From NCBI GenBank assembly GCA_947372535.1, contig CANBUA010000291.1, forward strand, positions 1-5,478: a stretch of 5,478 bases of DNA, read 5' to 3'. This stretch comes from Burkholderiales bacterium. GTDB lineage: Bacteria > Pseudomonadota > Gammaproteobacteria > Burkholderiales > Burkholderiaceae. Both the position numbers and the translations under genes were made by a program. The notes beneath the pieces are model-generated. The model made no database searches, was not told the origin of the DNA, and saw only the letters and a list, made by a program, of their open reading frames with translations. Positions 1-5,478 of the stretch are shown piece by piece; the first letter of the stretch is position 1, and every line of letters starts with the position of its first letter.

Positions 1-1
1 C

Positions 2-640
<639 letters not shown>

Positions 641-674
641 TCAGGGCTTGTCAGGTCTCTTTGTGAGCCTGGAC

Positions 675-703
675 TGGTCAAACGGGCAAGAACACGCTAT
701 AAT
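675..703 (+). promoter_or_regulatory. Sigma-70 promoter for rpmB-rpmG
   Basis: The -35 box TGGTCA (675-680, four of six consensus bases) and a perfect -10 box TATAAT (698-703) are separated by exactly 17 nt. This is the best promoter match in the gap after trxB. It predicts a start near base 710 and therefore an approximately 190-nt untranslated leader before rpmB. A weaker pair further down (TTGCTC 847-852, CATAAG 870-875, 17-nt spacer) could give a second, shorter transcript but is much less convincing. Confidence 0.7.
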
Positions 704-709
704 CTCGGT

Positions 710-901
710 TTTACCAAATTCGTCCCGGCGTTTGGCGGTTCTTTTGGCTTGTGGTGTTGAGGTTTTTTCTTCAGCGCCTTGAGTTGGATAAAAGTTCAGC
801 CTGGTCCGGAAGGGTGTTCACCAAGCACTGGCCCTCGGGTTGGTCCTTGCTCTGCACACTGCATCGCAACATAAGCGCAATTTAGCGATTGGAGAAGCGT
901 C
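710..901 (+). other. Long 5' leader of rpmB-rpmG
   Basis: About 190 nt lie between the predicted transcription start and the rpmB start codon, with no convincing ORF that has its own ribosome binding site. The leader has a T-rich stretch (GGTTTTTTCTTC, 762-773) in its first third and an ACCAA/TTGGT inverted pair (about 813-844) further down. I could not derive a single convincing fold by eye, so I do not assign it to a known ribosomal-protein leader family. The last part carries the rpmB ribosome binding site GGAGA (891-895). Confidence 0.45.
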
Positions 902-1135
902 ATGGCACGCGTCTGTCAAGTCACGGGTAAGGGCCCGATGGTTGGGAACAAGGTTTCCCACGCCAACAACAAAACCAAACGTCGTTTTCTGCCTAACCTG
1001 CAGTACCGCCGTTTCTGGGTCGAAACCGAAAACCGTTGGGTGCGTCTGCGCATCTCCACGTCGGCTCTTCGGCTGATCGACAAAGTGGGCATCGACCAGG
1101 TCCTGGGTGACCTGCGTGCCCGTGGCCAACTGTGA
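902..1135 (+). CDS. rpmB: 50S ribosomal protein L28
   Basis: Structural protein of the large ribosomal subunit. The 77-aa product starts [20 protein letters not shown] and continues with [12 protein letters not shown] and the WVRLRIST segment, the typical L28 pattern; length matches the proteobacterial family. It is basic throughout. It has one cysteine (residue 5) and no CxxC pairs, so it is the zinc-independent form. The ATG is fixed by GGAGA at 891-895, with six bases between that element and the start codon. It is first in a two-gene unit with rpmG, 17 nt downstream, the usual bacterial arrangement. Confidence 0.98.
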   Translation: MARVCQVTGKGPMVGNKVSHANNKTKRRFLPNLQYRRFWVETENRWVRLRISTSALRLIDKVGIDQVLGDLRARGQL

Positions 1136-1152
1136 TCTAAAGGACTTCAATC

Positions 1153-1323
1153 ATGGCTGCTAAAGGCGGACGCGAAAAGATCAAGCTGGAATCCACTGCG
1201 GGTACCGGCCACTTCTACACCACCACCAAGAACAAGAAGACCACGCCCAACAAGCTGGAATTCATGAAGTTCGACCCCAAGGCTCGCAAGCATGTGGCCT
1301 ACAAGGAAATCAAGCTGAAGTAA
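1153..1323 (+). CDS. rpmG: 50S ribosomal protein L33
   Basis: Small basic protein of the large ribosomal subunit, 56 aa, near the tRNA exit site. It is recognised by [20 protein letters not shown] at the N-terminus, the FYTTTKNKK segment, and the ending [10 protein letters not shown] followed by YKEIKLK. It contains no cysteine at all, so it is the zinc-free (C-minus) type rather than the CxxC form. The start is supported by AAAGGA at 1139-1144, eight bases upstream of the ATG. It is co-transcribed with rpmB and followed 32 nt later by a strong terminator. Confidence 0.98.
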   Translation: MAAKGGREKIKLESTAGTGHFYTTTKNKKTTPNKLEFMKFDPKARKHVAYKEIKLK

Positions 1324-1355
1324 TTCAGTTTGGGGCCTTTACAGGCCTTTCCTGC

Positions 1356-1390
1356 AAAACCCGCCCCGGTGCAAACCAGGCGGGTTTTTT
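1356..1390 (+). terminator. Intrinsic terminator of rpmB-rpmG
   Basis: A perfect 10-bp stem, AAAACCCGCC (1356-1365) with GGCGGGTTTT (1379-1388), closes a 13-nt loop and is followed by two further T (six T in all, 1385-1390). It lies just after the rpmG stop. The stem's A-run could act in the reverse direction too, but only four T would follow there. Confidence 0.93.
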
Positions 1391-1544
1391 CATGGCCGCG
1401 CAGGCCCCATTCGCGGTGTACGGGCTCTTGGCATGGGCAGGCTCGCGTTGACGAGGCAAGGCTCGCGCGGCTCGGTGATGCCCCGCGAGCGTGGGCTGAA
1501 GCAGGCACTCGCCGCCAACGTCCTGATCAACACCGACCAGCCAC
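1391..1544. other. Non-coding spacer between convergent operons, with small GCTCGCG repeats
   Basis: About 150 nt between two terminators with no supported gene. The 7-mer GCTCGCG occurs twice in direct orientation (1441-1447 and 1461-1467) and once inverted as CGCGAGC (1484-1490). The second copy and the inverted one can form a 7-bp stem with a 16-nt loop. In DNA this GC-rich such matches can occur by chance. No promoter or ribosome binding site marks a small gene here. Confidence 0.4.
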
Positions 1545-1570
1545 AAAAAAGGCCCCGAAGGGCCTTTTTC
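1545..1570 (-). terminator. Bidirectional intrinsic terminator of the desaturase gene
   Basis: A perfect 10-bp stem, AAAAAGGCCC (1546-1555) with GGGCCTTTTT (1560-1569), has a four-base loop. On the - strand the loop reads TTCG closed by C-G, the extra-stable UUCG tetraloop, and the stem ends in a run of six T (1550-1545). This sits about 45 nt past the desaturase stop. On the + strand it gives five T and could catch read-through from rpmG. Confidence 0.93.
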
Positions 1571-1614
1571 CTGTTGATCTCAATGCCATCTGCGATACGC
1601 AGCGCCTGACTGCA

Positions 1615-2841
1615 TCAAGCGTGCGCCGCCCGCAATTTGAGCGAAAACTCCTGCAAGGCATTGATCCCACTGGCCTCAGCCCGCTGGCACCAGACCTGCA
1701 ACTCACCGGCCAGTTGTTCCGCCGACACATTGGTCTTGGTCCACACCTGGCGAAGCTCCTCGCGCATGGCAATCAGCTTGGCCAGTTTGGGATGATCGGC
1801 CAGGGCCTTGTTGAGGTCTGAGCGCATCGCGTGAGGCACCTTGTCATCGTCACGGTGCAGCCACTTGCGCACACGCGCCAGCTTGTCCACCGCCGCCTGC
1901 TGGCGCTCGGCCTTCAGACGCGACATCTCAGTGGCACAGGCCCGACGCACCTCACGTGCATAGGAGGCCATGAGTTCATAACGGTGGGCCGCCAGGGCTT
2001 CCAGTGTCTTGACATCGGCCACCGGCTTGACCGAACCCAGCATCAGGCGAGGCGGCACCTTGCGCACCTTGGCCAAGCCCACGATTTCCATGCCACGGAT
2101 GTAGGCCCAGCCGATGTCGAACTCGAAAGGCTTGACCGACAGCTTGGCCGAGGTCGGGTAGGTATGGTGGTTGTTGTGCAGCTCTTCGCCACCGATGAGG
2201 ATGCCCCAAGGGCTCACATTGGTCGAGGCATCGGCGGCTTCGAAGTTGCGGTAGCCCCACCAGTGACCCAGGCCATTGATGATCCCGGCGGCAGTGATCG
2301 GGATCCACAGCATCTGCACGGCCCACACGGTGATGCCAATGGCGCCGAACAGGGCGATGTCCAGGCCCAGCATCACGAAGATGCCCCAGTTGGAGCGACC
2401 GGTGTAAATGTGCTTTTCCAGCCAGTCGGAGGGCGTGCCGTGGCCATATTTGGCTTGGGTGTCCAGACGTCCGGCCTCGGCGGCATAGAGTTCACGGCCT
2501 TCCAGCAGCACCTTGCGGATGCCGTGGGCCACTGGGCTGTGGGGGTCTTCGCTGGTTTCGCACTTGGCGTGGTGCTTGCGGTGAACCGCCACCCACTGCT
2601 TCGTCACCATCGAGGTGGTCAGCCACAGCCAAAACCGGAAGAAATGCGAGGCGATCGGGTGCAACTCCAGCGAGCGATGCGCCTGGCAGCGGTGCAGGAA
2701 AATCGTTACCGACGCGATGGTAATGTGGGTCAGCACCAGGGTCGTCAGCAACACCTGCCATCCATTGAACTGCAACAGCCCATCGGCCAACCAGTCGACC
2801 ACCAGATTCAGGCCGGCCGAAGACGTCAAAGATTCAAACAT
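1615..2841 (-). CDS. Membrane fatty-acid (acyl-lipid or acyl-CoA) desaturase with long C-terminal tail
   Basis: Di-iron integral membrane enzyme that uses O2 and an electron carrier to place a double bond, probably delta-9, in a saturated acyl chain; it adjusts membrane fluidity. All three histidine boxes are present: H50-RCQA-H55, H87-RK-HH91 and H222-NN-HH226. NGLGH (N189, H193) corresponds to the extra His/Asn ligand site known from stearoyl-CoA desaturase, so all nine expected iron-binding histidines are there. Hydrophobic segments lie near residues 29-49, 63-83, 152-172 and 173-192. No cytochrome b5 or ferredoxin domain is fused, so electrons come from a separate partner. The catalytic part ends near residue 270; residues 271-408 form a charged, probably helical tail, making it longer than the roughly 300-aa minimal enzymes but similar to Pseudomonas DesA/DesB (about 390 aa from memory). 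The start is set by GAGAGGT (2852-2846), five bases upstream of the ATG. Whether the substrate is a phospholipid, CoA or ACP ester cannot be told from sequence. Confidence 0.93.
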   Translation of the reverse strand: MFESLTSSAGLNLVVDWLADGLLQFNGWQVLLTTLVLTHITIASVTIFLHRCQAHRSLELHPIASHFFRFWLWLTTSMVTKQWVAVHRKHHAKCETSEDPHSPVAHGIRKVLLEGRELYAAEAGRLDTQAKYGHGTPSDWLEKHIYTGRSNWGIFVMLGLDIALFGAIGITVWAVQMLWIPITAAGIINGLGHWWGYRNFEAADASTNVSPWGILIGGEELHNNHHTYPTSAKLSVKPFEFDIGWAYIRGMEIVGLAKVRKVPPRLMLGSVKPVADVKTLEALAAHRYELMASYAREVRRACATEMSRLKAERQQAAVDKLARVRKWLHRDDDKVPHAMRSDLNKALADHPKLAKLIAMREELRQVWTKTNVSAEQLAGELQVWCQRAEASGINALQEFSLKLRAAHA

Positions 2842-2870
2842 GAATACCTCTCACAGAGGGGGTCATTGTA
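2842..2870 (-). promoter_or_regulatory. Desaturase -10 element and ribosome-binding-site hairpin
   Basis: Read on the - strand, TACAAT (2870-2865) is a five-of-six match to the -10 box and predicts a very short leader of some 15-20 nt. No good -35 box is correctly spaced: TTGACG (2900-2895) is a near-consensus sequence but lies 24 nt away, so activation by a regulator or use of another start is possible. In the leader, CCTCT (2859-2855), GTG and AGAGG (2851-2847) form a 5-bp hairpin whose 3' arm is the Shine-Dalgarno sequence itself. Confidence 0.45.
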
Positions 2871-2906
2871 CCGAGCACCGCTGGGCAAAGCGCTCGTCAA
2901 ACCATG

Positions 2907-2925
2907 AAAATCCACGGGGGATTTT
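2907..2925. repeat. Perfect inverted repeat upstream of the desaturase gene (operator or weak terminator)
   Basis: AAAATCC (2907-2913) and GGATTTT (2919-2925) flank five bases. The repeat lies about 65 nt upstream of the desaturase start and about 100 nt past the fabD stop. As a - strand terminator it is weak, because its four T belong to the stem and are followed by CATGG. Its position next to TTGACG (2895-2900) would suit a repressor or activator site. Confidence 0.4.
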
Positions 2926-3023
2926 GCCCATGCCGTCAGTGTCTCAATAAGCGGAGGCACGGATATCAGGGAATTACCCATCATGTGAGGCTTATTCACG
3001 TGGAAATCAAGGGCCGTGCCGCA

Positions 3024-3968
3024 TCAGGTGGCCAATGACAAGGCCACCAATGCTTTGTCCAGCGCTTGTGGCGAATGAATGCCGAGCACGACCAGCTCAG
3101 GTGCAATGCGTTTGATCAGGTTGGACAAGACCTCGCCGGGGCCGATTTCGACCACGTGGGTGACACCCGCGGCCTGGAATTGCCGCACGGTGCGGATCCA
3201 GTTCACCGGACGCGTCAACTGCGCCACCAGGCAGGGCTTGATCGAGTCAAGGCTGGCGATGGACTGGTCGCTGTTGTGAATGACCGGAAAGGCCGGTGAC
3301 TTGGCAGGGACCGTGTCAAGCGCTGTCGAGAACGCCCCAGCCGCCCCGGCCATGAGCGAGCTGTGAAAAGGACCGCTGACCGGGAGCACGAACACCATCT
3401 TGGCACCCGCCAATTTGGCCGCCACCTTGATGCGTTCGATCGCCGCAAGGTGCCCAGCCACGACCACTTGACCTGGCGCGTTGTAGTTGACCGGCTCGAG
3501 CACCTCGCCCTGCGCACAGGTCTGGCACAACTCCTCCACAGAGGCGTCATCCAGACCCAGTACGGCGGCCATGCCGGCCACGCCCGGCGGCATGGCCTGA
3601 GCCATCGCACGCGCCCTGGCCCGCACCAGGGTCACGGCCTGGCTCAGGTCGAACGCGCCAGCGGCGGTCAACGCCGAGATTTCGCCCACGCTGTGGCCCG
3701 CGCTCAACAGGGGCTGGCCGCCCAAGGCCTGCTGCCAGACGCGGTACAGCGCGATCGAGGCGGCCACCATCACGGGCTGGGTGTTGACCGTGTCGTTGAG
3801 GCTGGCCACCGGGCCTGACTCGATGAGCGCCCACAGATCCAAGTCAATGGCGTTAGAGGCCTCCGCCACGGCATCGGTGACCAGGCGGTGGTCACGCCAT
3901 GCATTGAGCATGCCGCTGGCTTGAGAGCCCTGGCCGGGGAACATGTAGGCCACTTGAGGAGTCGTCAT
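3024..3968 (-). CDS. Malonyl-CoA:ACP transacylase, FabD family, outside the usual fab cluster
   Basis: Transfers malonyl from CoA to the phosphopantetheine arm of an acyl carrier protein, giving the extender unit for fatty-acid or polyketide chains; cytoplasmic. The 314-aa product has the normal FabD length (about 310) and every known active-site feature: PGQGSQ at 11-16, the nucleophile in GHSVGE (S93), the carboxylate-binding arginine in LVRARAR (R118), NAPGQVVVAG (163-172), the catalytic histidine in SGPFHSSLM (H202) and Q250 in AQLTRPVNW. By family logic R118 indicates a carboxylated (malonyl-type) substrate. The ATG is preceded by AGGA (3979-3976) with seven bases between. It is the last gene of the probable operon with the membrane protein, the 81-aa protein and the KAS III-like enzyme, 21 nt after the membrane protein's stop. 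No fabG or acpP follows, unlike the housekeeping locus, so this may be a second, specialised copy; I leave the symbol empty for that reason, though it could still be the only fabD in the genome. Confidence 0.95.
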   Translation of the reverse strand: MTTPQVAYMFPGQGSQASGMLNAWRDHRLVTDAVAEASNAIDLDLWALIESGPVASLNDTVNTQPVMVAASIALYRVWQQALGGQPLLSAGHSVGEISALTAAGAFDLSQAVTLVRARARAMAQAMPPGVAGMAAVLGLDDASVEELCQTCAQGEVLEPVNYNAPGQVVVAGHLAAIERIKVAAKLAGAKMVFVLPVSGPFHSSLMAGAAGAFSTALDTVPAKSPAFPVIHNSDQSIASLDSIKPCLVAQLTRPVNWIRTVRQFQAAGVTHVVEIGPGEVLSNLIKRIAPELVVLGIHSPQALDKALVALSLAT

Positions 3969-3989
3969 CGTCAGGTCCTGATGAGCCGG

Positions 3990-4433
3990 TCAATCGGCCA
4001 ACACGTGAGAAAGCGGGGTCAGGTCATGGGCCCATACGGCAGCGATGTGCAGCACGCCGATCCCCAGGGAGACCAAGGAAGACCACTGCTCGAAGGGGCT
4101 GAGGTAACGGCGGGTCAGCATCAGCGGAAAGATCGCCAGGCCGCGCAGCGTGTACAGGGCGGCCACCACCAGCACACCCAGGCGCAGCCAAGGCAAAGGC
4201 GGCAGCCATTGAGCCGCCGAGAAGTAGTAGGCCGCGAAGACCATGAAGGTCCCGGTGATGCCCCAGGTGACGAGCGCGGGCAGCCAGGAGCCTCGCTCGG
4301 CCAGCGTGGCCATTTGCTCGCCCGCGCCGAATTGCCGGTAGGCTGGCGCGCCTTTGGCAATGACGTAGACGTGCAGGAGGCCCACGGCCACATTGGCCAA
4401 GGCGGCTGCGATGAGCAGGGTCTGTTCAAGCAT
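3990..4433 (-). CDS. Four-helix integral membrane protein of unknown function
   Basis: I do not recognise a named family. The 147-aa product has four clear hydrophobic segments, near residues 4-25, 51-73, 84-106 and 118-136, with a polar loop AKGAPAYRQFGAGEQMATLA (26-45) between the first two and a basic stretch LTRRY (106-110) before the last. A His lies in the first helix (LLHVY, H21) and another in the fourth (H129), a symmetry that hints at a paired-helix repeat or a buried cofactor, but this is only a hint. There is no separate signal peptide; the first helix is probably retained. It starts 15 nt after the 81-aa gene; GGGA seven bases before the ATG is its best Shine-Dalgarno match, which is modest. 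Its place between condensing-enzyme and FabD genes suggests a role with a membrane lipid product, for example transport, anchoring of enzymes or modification. That role is inference from context. Confidence 0.85.
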   Translation of the reverse strand: MLEQTLLIAAALANVAVGLLHVYVIAKGAPAYRQFGAGEQMATLAERGSWLPALVTWGITGTFMVFAAYYFSAAQWLPPLPWLRLGVLVVAALYTLRGLAIFPLMLTRRYLSPFEQWSSLVSLGIGVLHIAAVWAHDLTPLSHVLAD

Positions 4434-4448
4434 GCAGGTGTCCCATCC

Positions 4449-4694
4449 TCATGCTTCGCGGATCAGCCGCCGCTTCAAGCCGATGAGGCCTTGGGCGTAC
4501 ACGGCACGGCCCAAGCGGGCACGCACCGCACCCTCGAAGGTGCCCCGGTCCAGCCAGCCCTCGCCTTTGAGCTTGATCATCTGCGGCGCGTGCAGCACGT
4601 CCTCGATCTCGACCTCCTTGAGCTCGGGCAAGGCCGCCACGTAGACATCGCCGACCTGGTAAGGCAGCAGGGTTTCCTGAACGGACATGCGCAT
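4449..4694 (-). CDS. 81-aa hypothetical protein tightly coupled to the KAS III-like gene
   Basis: I do not recognise this protein. It is 81 aa, soluble-looking, with an acidic middle (ELKEVEIEDV, 24-33), a KLKGEGWLDRG turn (41-51) and a basic, probably helical C-terminus (KRRLIREA). It has no cysteine, no transmembrane segment and no DSL phosphopantetheine motif, so it is not an acyl carrier protein. The frame stays open far upstream, but that part is the shadow of the KAS III-like gene. I chose ATG 4694-4692 because GAGG (4706-4703), which overlaps the TGA stop of the upstream gene, lies eight bases before it; the ATG two codons later (4688-4686) would be 14 bases away. The 10-nt gap and the shared stop/ribosome-binding sequence suggest translational coupling. 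Being placed directly after a condensing enzyme, it might be a partner or product-handling subunit, which is inference only. Confidence 0.72.
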   Translation of the reverse strand: MRMSVQETLLPYQVGDVYVAALPELKEVEIEDVLHAPQMIKLKGEGWLDRGTFEGAVRARLGRAVYAQGLIGLKRRLIREA

Positions 4695-4704
4695 GATGAA
4701 GGCC

Positions 4705-5478
4705 TCAGAAGTGGAAGGTGGATGCCACGAAGGACATGCCCGAGCTGCCCAGCCAGAAGCCGACTTTGTCACCGCGCTGGAGCTCGCCATTCTCAGCGTG
4801 CAGCGCGATGGCCGCTGGCACGGACATCGCCCCCAGGTTGCCGTACGCCGGATAGATGAAGCGCAGCAAGGGGCCAAAGCCCGCCGCATCGGCCCACTTG
4901 GTGTATTCGGGCAGGGAGCCCCCCGTGTGAGGGAACAGCATCTTGAGTGAGTCGCGATGCGGTTGAAGCAACTTGAGGCTGTCGACCATGTGCTGGCTGG
5001 CGGTGTTGAAGACTTGCGAGCCAAAGGAGGTGAAGGTGCCCAGTCCGTTGAGGCCCATGCGTTTGCTGGGCGCCGAGCGCCGCTCGTAGCCGGCCAGCGG
5101 CACGGTGCACAGATCGACACCGCTCTTGGTCGACAGGTAGTTGAACTCCCAGCGCTTGTCCCGGTCGGCCGACAGCACGGTGGCCGATGCGCCGTCGCCG
5201 CCGCAATACGCCGAGAAGCAGTGGGCAATGTCGCGCAGGCCGGTCAGCTGGAAATTGCTGGGGTAGCACACGCCGCCTGGCTCGAAGTAGGACTCAGCAT
5301 TGACGATCAGGGCTTTCTTGTACCTGCCGGACAGGAAGTGGCTTTGGGCGATGTCGCAGGCGCGTGTCCAGGCCATGCAGGCATCGAGCACGTCGAAGCA
5401 ATCGACCGAGTCCATGTCCAGGGCCTGGGCCACGAAATAGGCATCGCCAGGTTCGATGAAGCCGCGGCAATTGCCGGC
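4705..5478 (-). CDS. KAS III (FabH-like) condensing enzyme, N-terminus cut off by window edge
   Basis: Thiolase-fold enzyme expected to join an acyl starter to malonyl-ACP or a related thioester by decarboxylative Claisen condensation. The frame is open to the right edge; 257 residues are visible and about 80 or more are missing. A GTG at 5433-5431 is internal, since FabH-like sequence (FIEPGDAYFVAQAL) runs through it. The catalytic Cys is C34 of the visible part (codon 5379-5377) in DVLDACMAWTRA, matching the FabH AAC box. GGDGASATVLS (93-103) is the family's GDGA segment. The catalytic His is H184 in FPHTGGS and the Asn is N214 in YGNLGAMSVPAAI; they are 30 residues apart, as in E. coli FabH (H244, N274). 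GFWLGSSGMSF (240-250) is the C-terminal glycine-rich strand. Two oddities: FabH normally has HQAN where this has HTGG, and Cys to His is 150 residues rather than 132. It therefore probably acts on a substrate other than acetyl-CoA; alternatives are an OleA-like, DarB-like or acyl-transferring relative. It leads the - strand operon within the window. Confidence 0.9.
   Translation of the reverse strand, partial: AGNCRGFIEPGDAYFVAQALDMDSVDCFDVLDACMAWTRACDIAQSHFLSGRYKKALIVNAESYFEPGGVCYPSNFQLTGLRDIAHCFSAYCGGDGASATVLSADRDKRWEFNYLSTKSGVDLCTVPLAGYERRSAPSKRMGLNGLGTFTSFGSQVFNTASQHMVDSLKLLQPHRDSLKMLFPHTGGSLPEYTKWADAAGFGPLLRFIYPAYGNLGAMSVPAAIALHAENGELQRGDKVGFWLGSSGMSFVASTFHF

Noticed and set aside
1831..2907. 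358-aa open frame on the + strand opposite the desaturase
   Set aside because: It is antisense to a gene with all nine iron-binding histidines, its composition (many His, Gln, Arg, Gly) is that of a GC-rich shadow frame, and it has no family motif.
2946..2996. AATAAGC/GCTTATT inverted pair after fabD as a terminator
   Set aside because: It has only 7 bp with a loop of 37 nt and no T-run in the right place.
4449..4694. Acyl carrier protein, expected from size and neighbours
   Set aside because: There is no DSL or similar serine motif for phosphopantetheine, and the C-terminus is strongly basic rather than acidic.
3888..4859. 323-aa open frame on the + strand opposite the membrane protein and 81-aa genes
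   Set aside because: It runs across three well-supported - strand genes, is low-complexity in Gln, Gly and Arg, and has no recognisable domain.
4695..5228. Upstream extension of the 81-aa frame to a 259-aa protein
   Set aside because: The added part is rich in Arg, Ser and Pro and overlaps the KAS III-like gene out of frame; the good ribosome binding site is only at the short form's start.
5431..5433. GTG as the start of the KAS III-like gene
   Set aside because: The frame continues to the window edge with FabH-like sequence, so the gene is truncated by the window rather than starting here.

Overview
The window is GC-rich chromosomal DNA that looks betaproteobacterial, most likely Burkholderiales and perhaps Comamonadaceae-like. 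This rests on the gene types, the zinc-free L28/L33 pair, the codon style and the CATC-type thioredoxin reductase. The family-level placement is inference, because no 16S rRNA or other phylogenetic marker is present.

The left third is on the + strand. It holds the last two thirds of thioredoxin reductase trxB (cut at the left edge), then a 261-nt gap. In that gap a good sigma-70 promoter (TGGTCA, 17 nt, TATAAT) starts an approximately 190-nt leader for the rpmB-rpmG ribosomal protein operon (L28 and L33). A strong intrinsic terminator follows rpmG.

The rest is on the - strand and converges on rpmG. It starts at the right edge with a probable operon: a KAS III/FabH-like condensing enzyme (N-terminus off the window), an unrecognised 81-aa protein, an unrecognised four-helix membrane protein, and a complete malonyl-CoA:ACP transacylase of the FabD family. 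The gaps are 10, 15 and 21 nt, and each downstream gene has a usable Shine-Dalgarno sequence. After a 182-nt gap with its own promoter-like elements comes a membrane fatty-acid desaturase with all expected iron-binding histidines and an unusually long C-terminal tail. It ends at a bidirectional terminator with a UUCG tetraloop on its own strand.

The desaturase introduces double bonds into acyl chains. The FabD and KAS III-like enzymes would load malonyl groups and condense them with an acyl starter. The condensing enzyme and FabD do not sit in the usual plsX-fabH-fabD-fabG-acpP housekeeping order. They enclose two unfamiliar genes, and the condensing enzyme has PHTGG in place of the FabH PHQAN box. 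The best candidate for something undescribed is therefore this small gene set, read as a dedicated route to a specialised lipid or short polyketide. That reading is inference: the window shows no acyl carrier protein, reductase or product gene, and the operon continues beyond the right edge.

I saw no tRNA, rRNA, CRISPR array, insertion sequence, integrase or phage gene.
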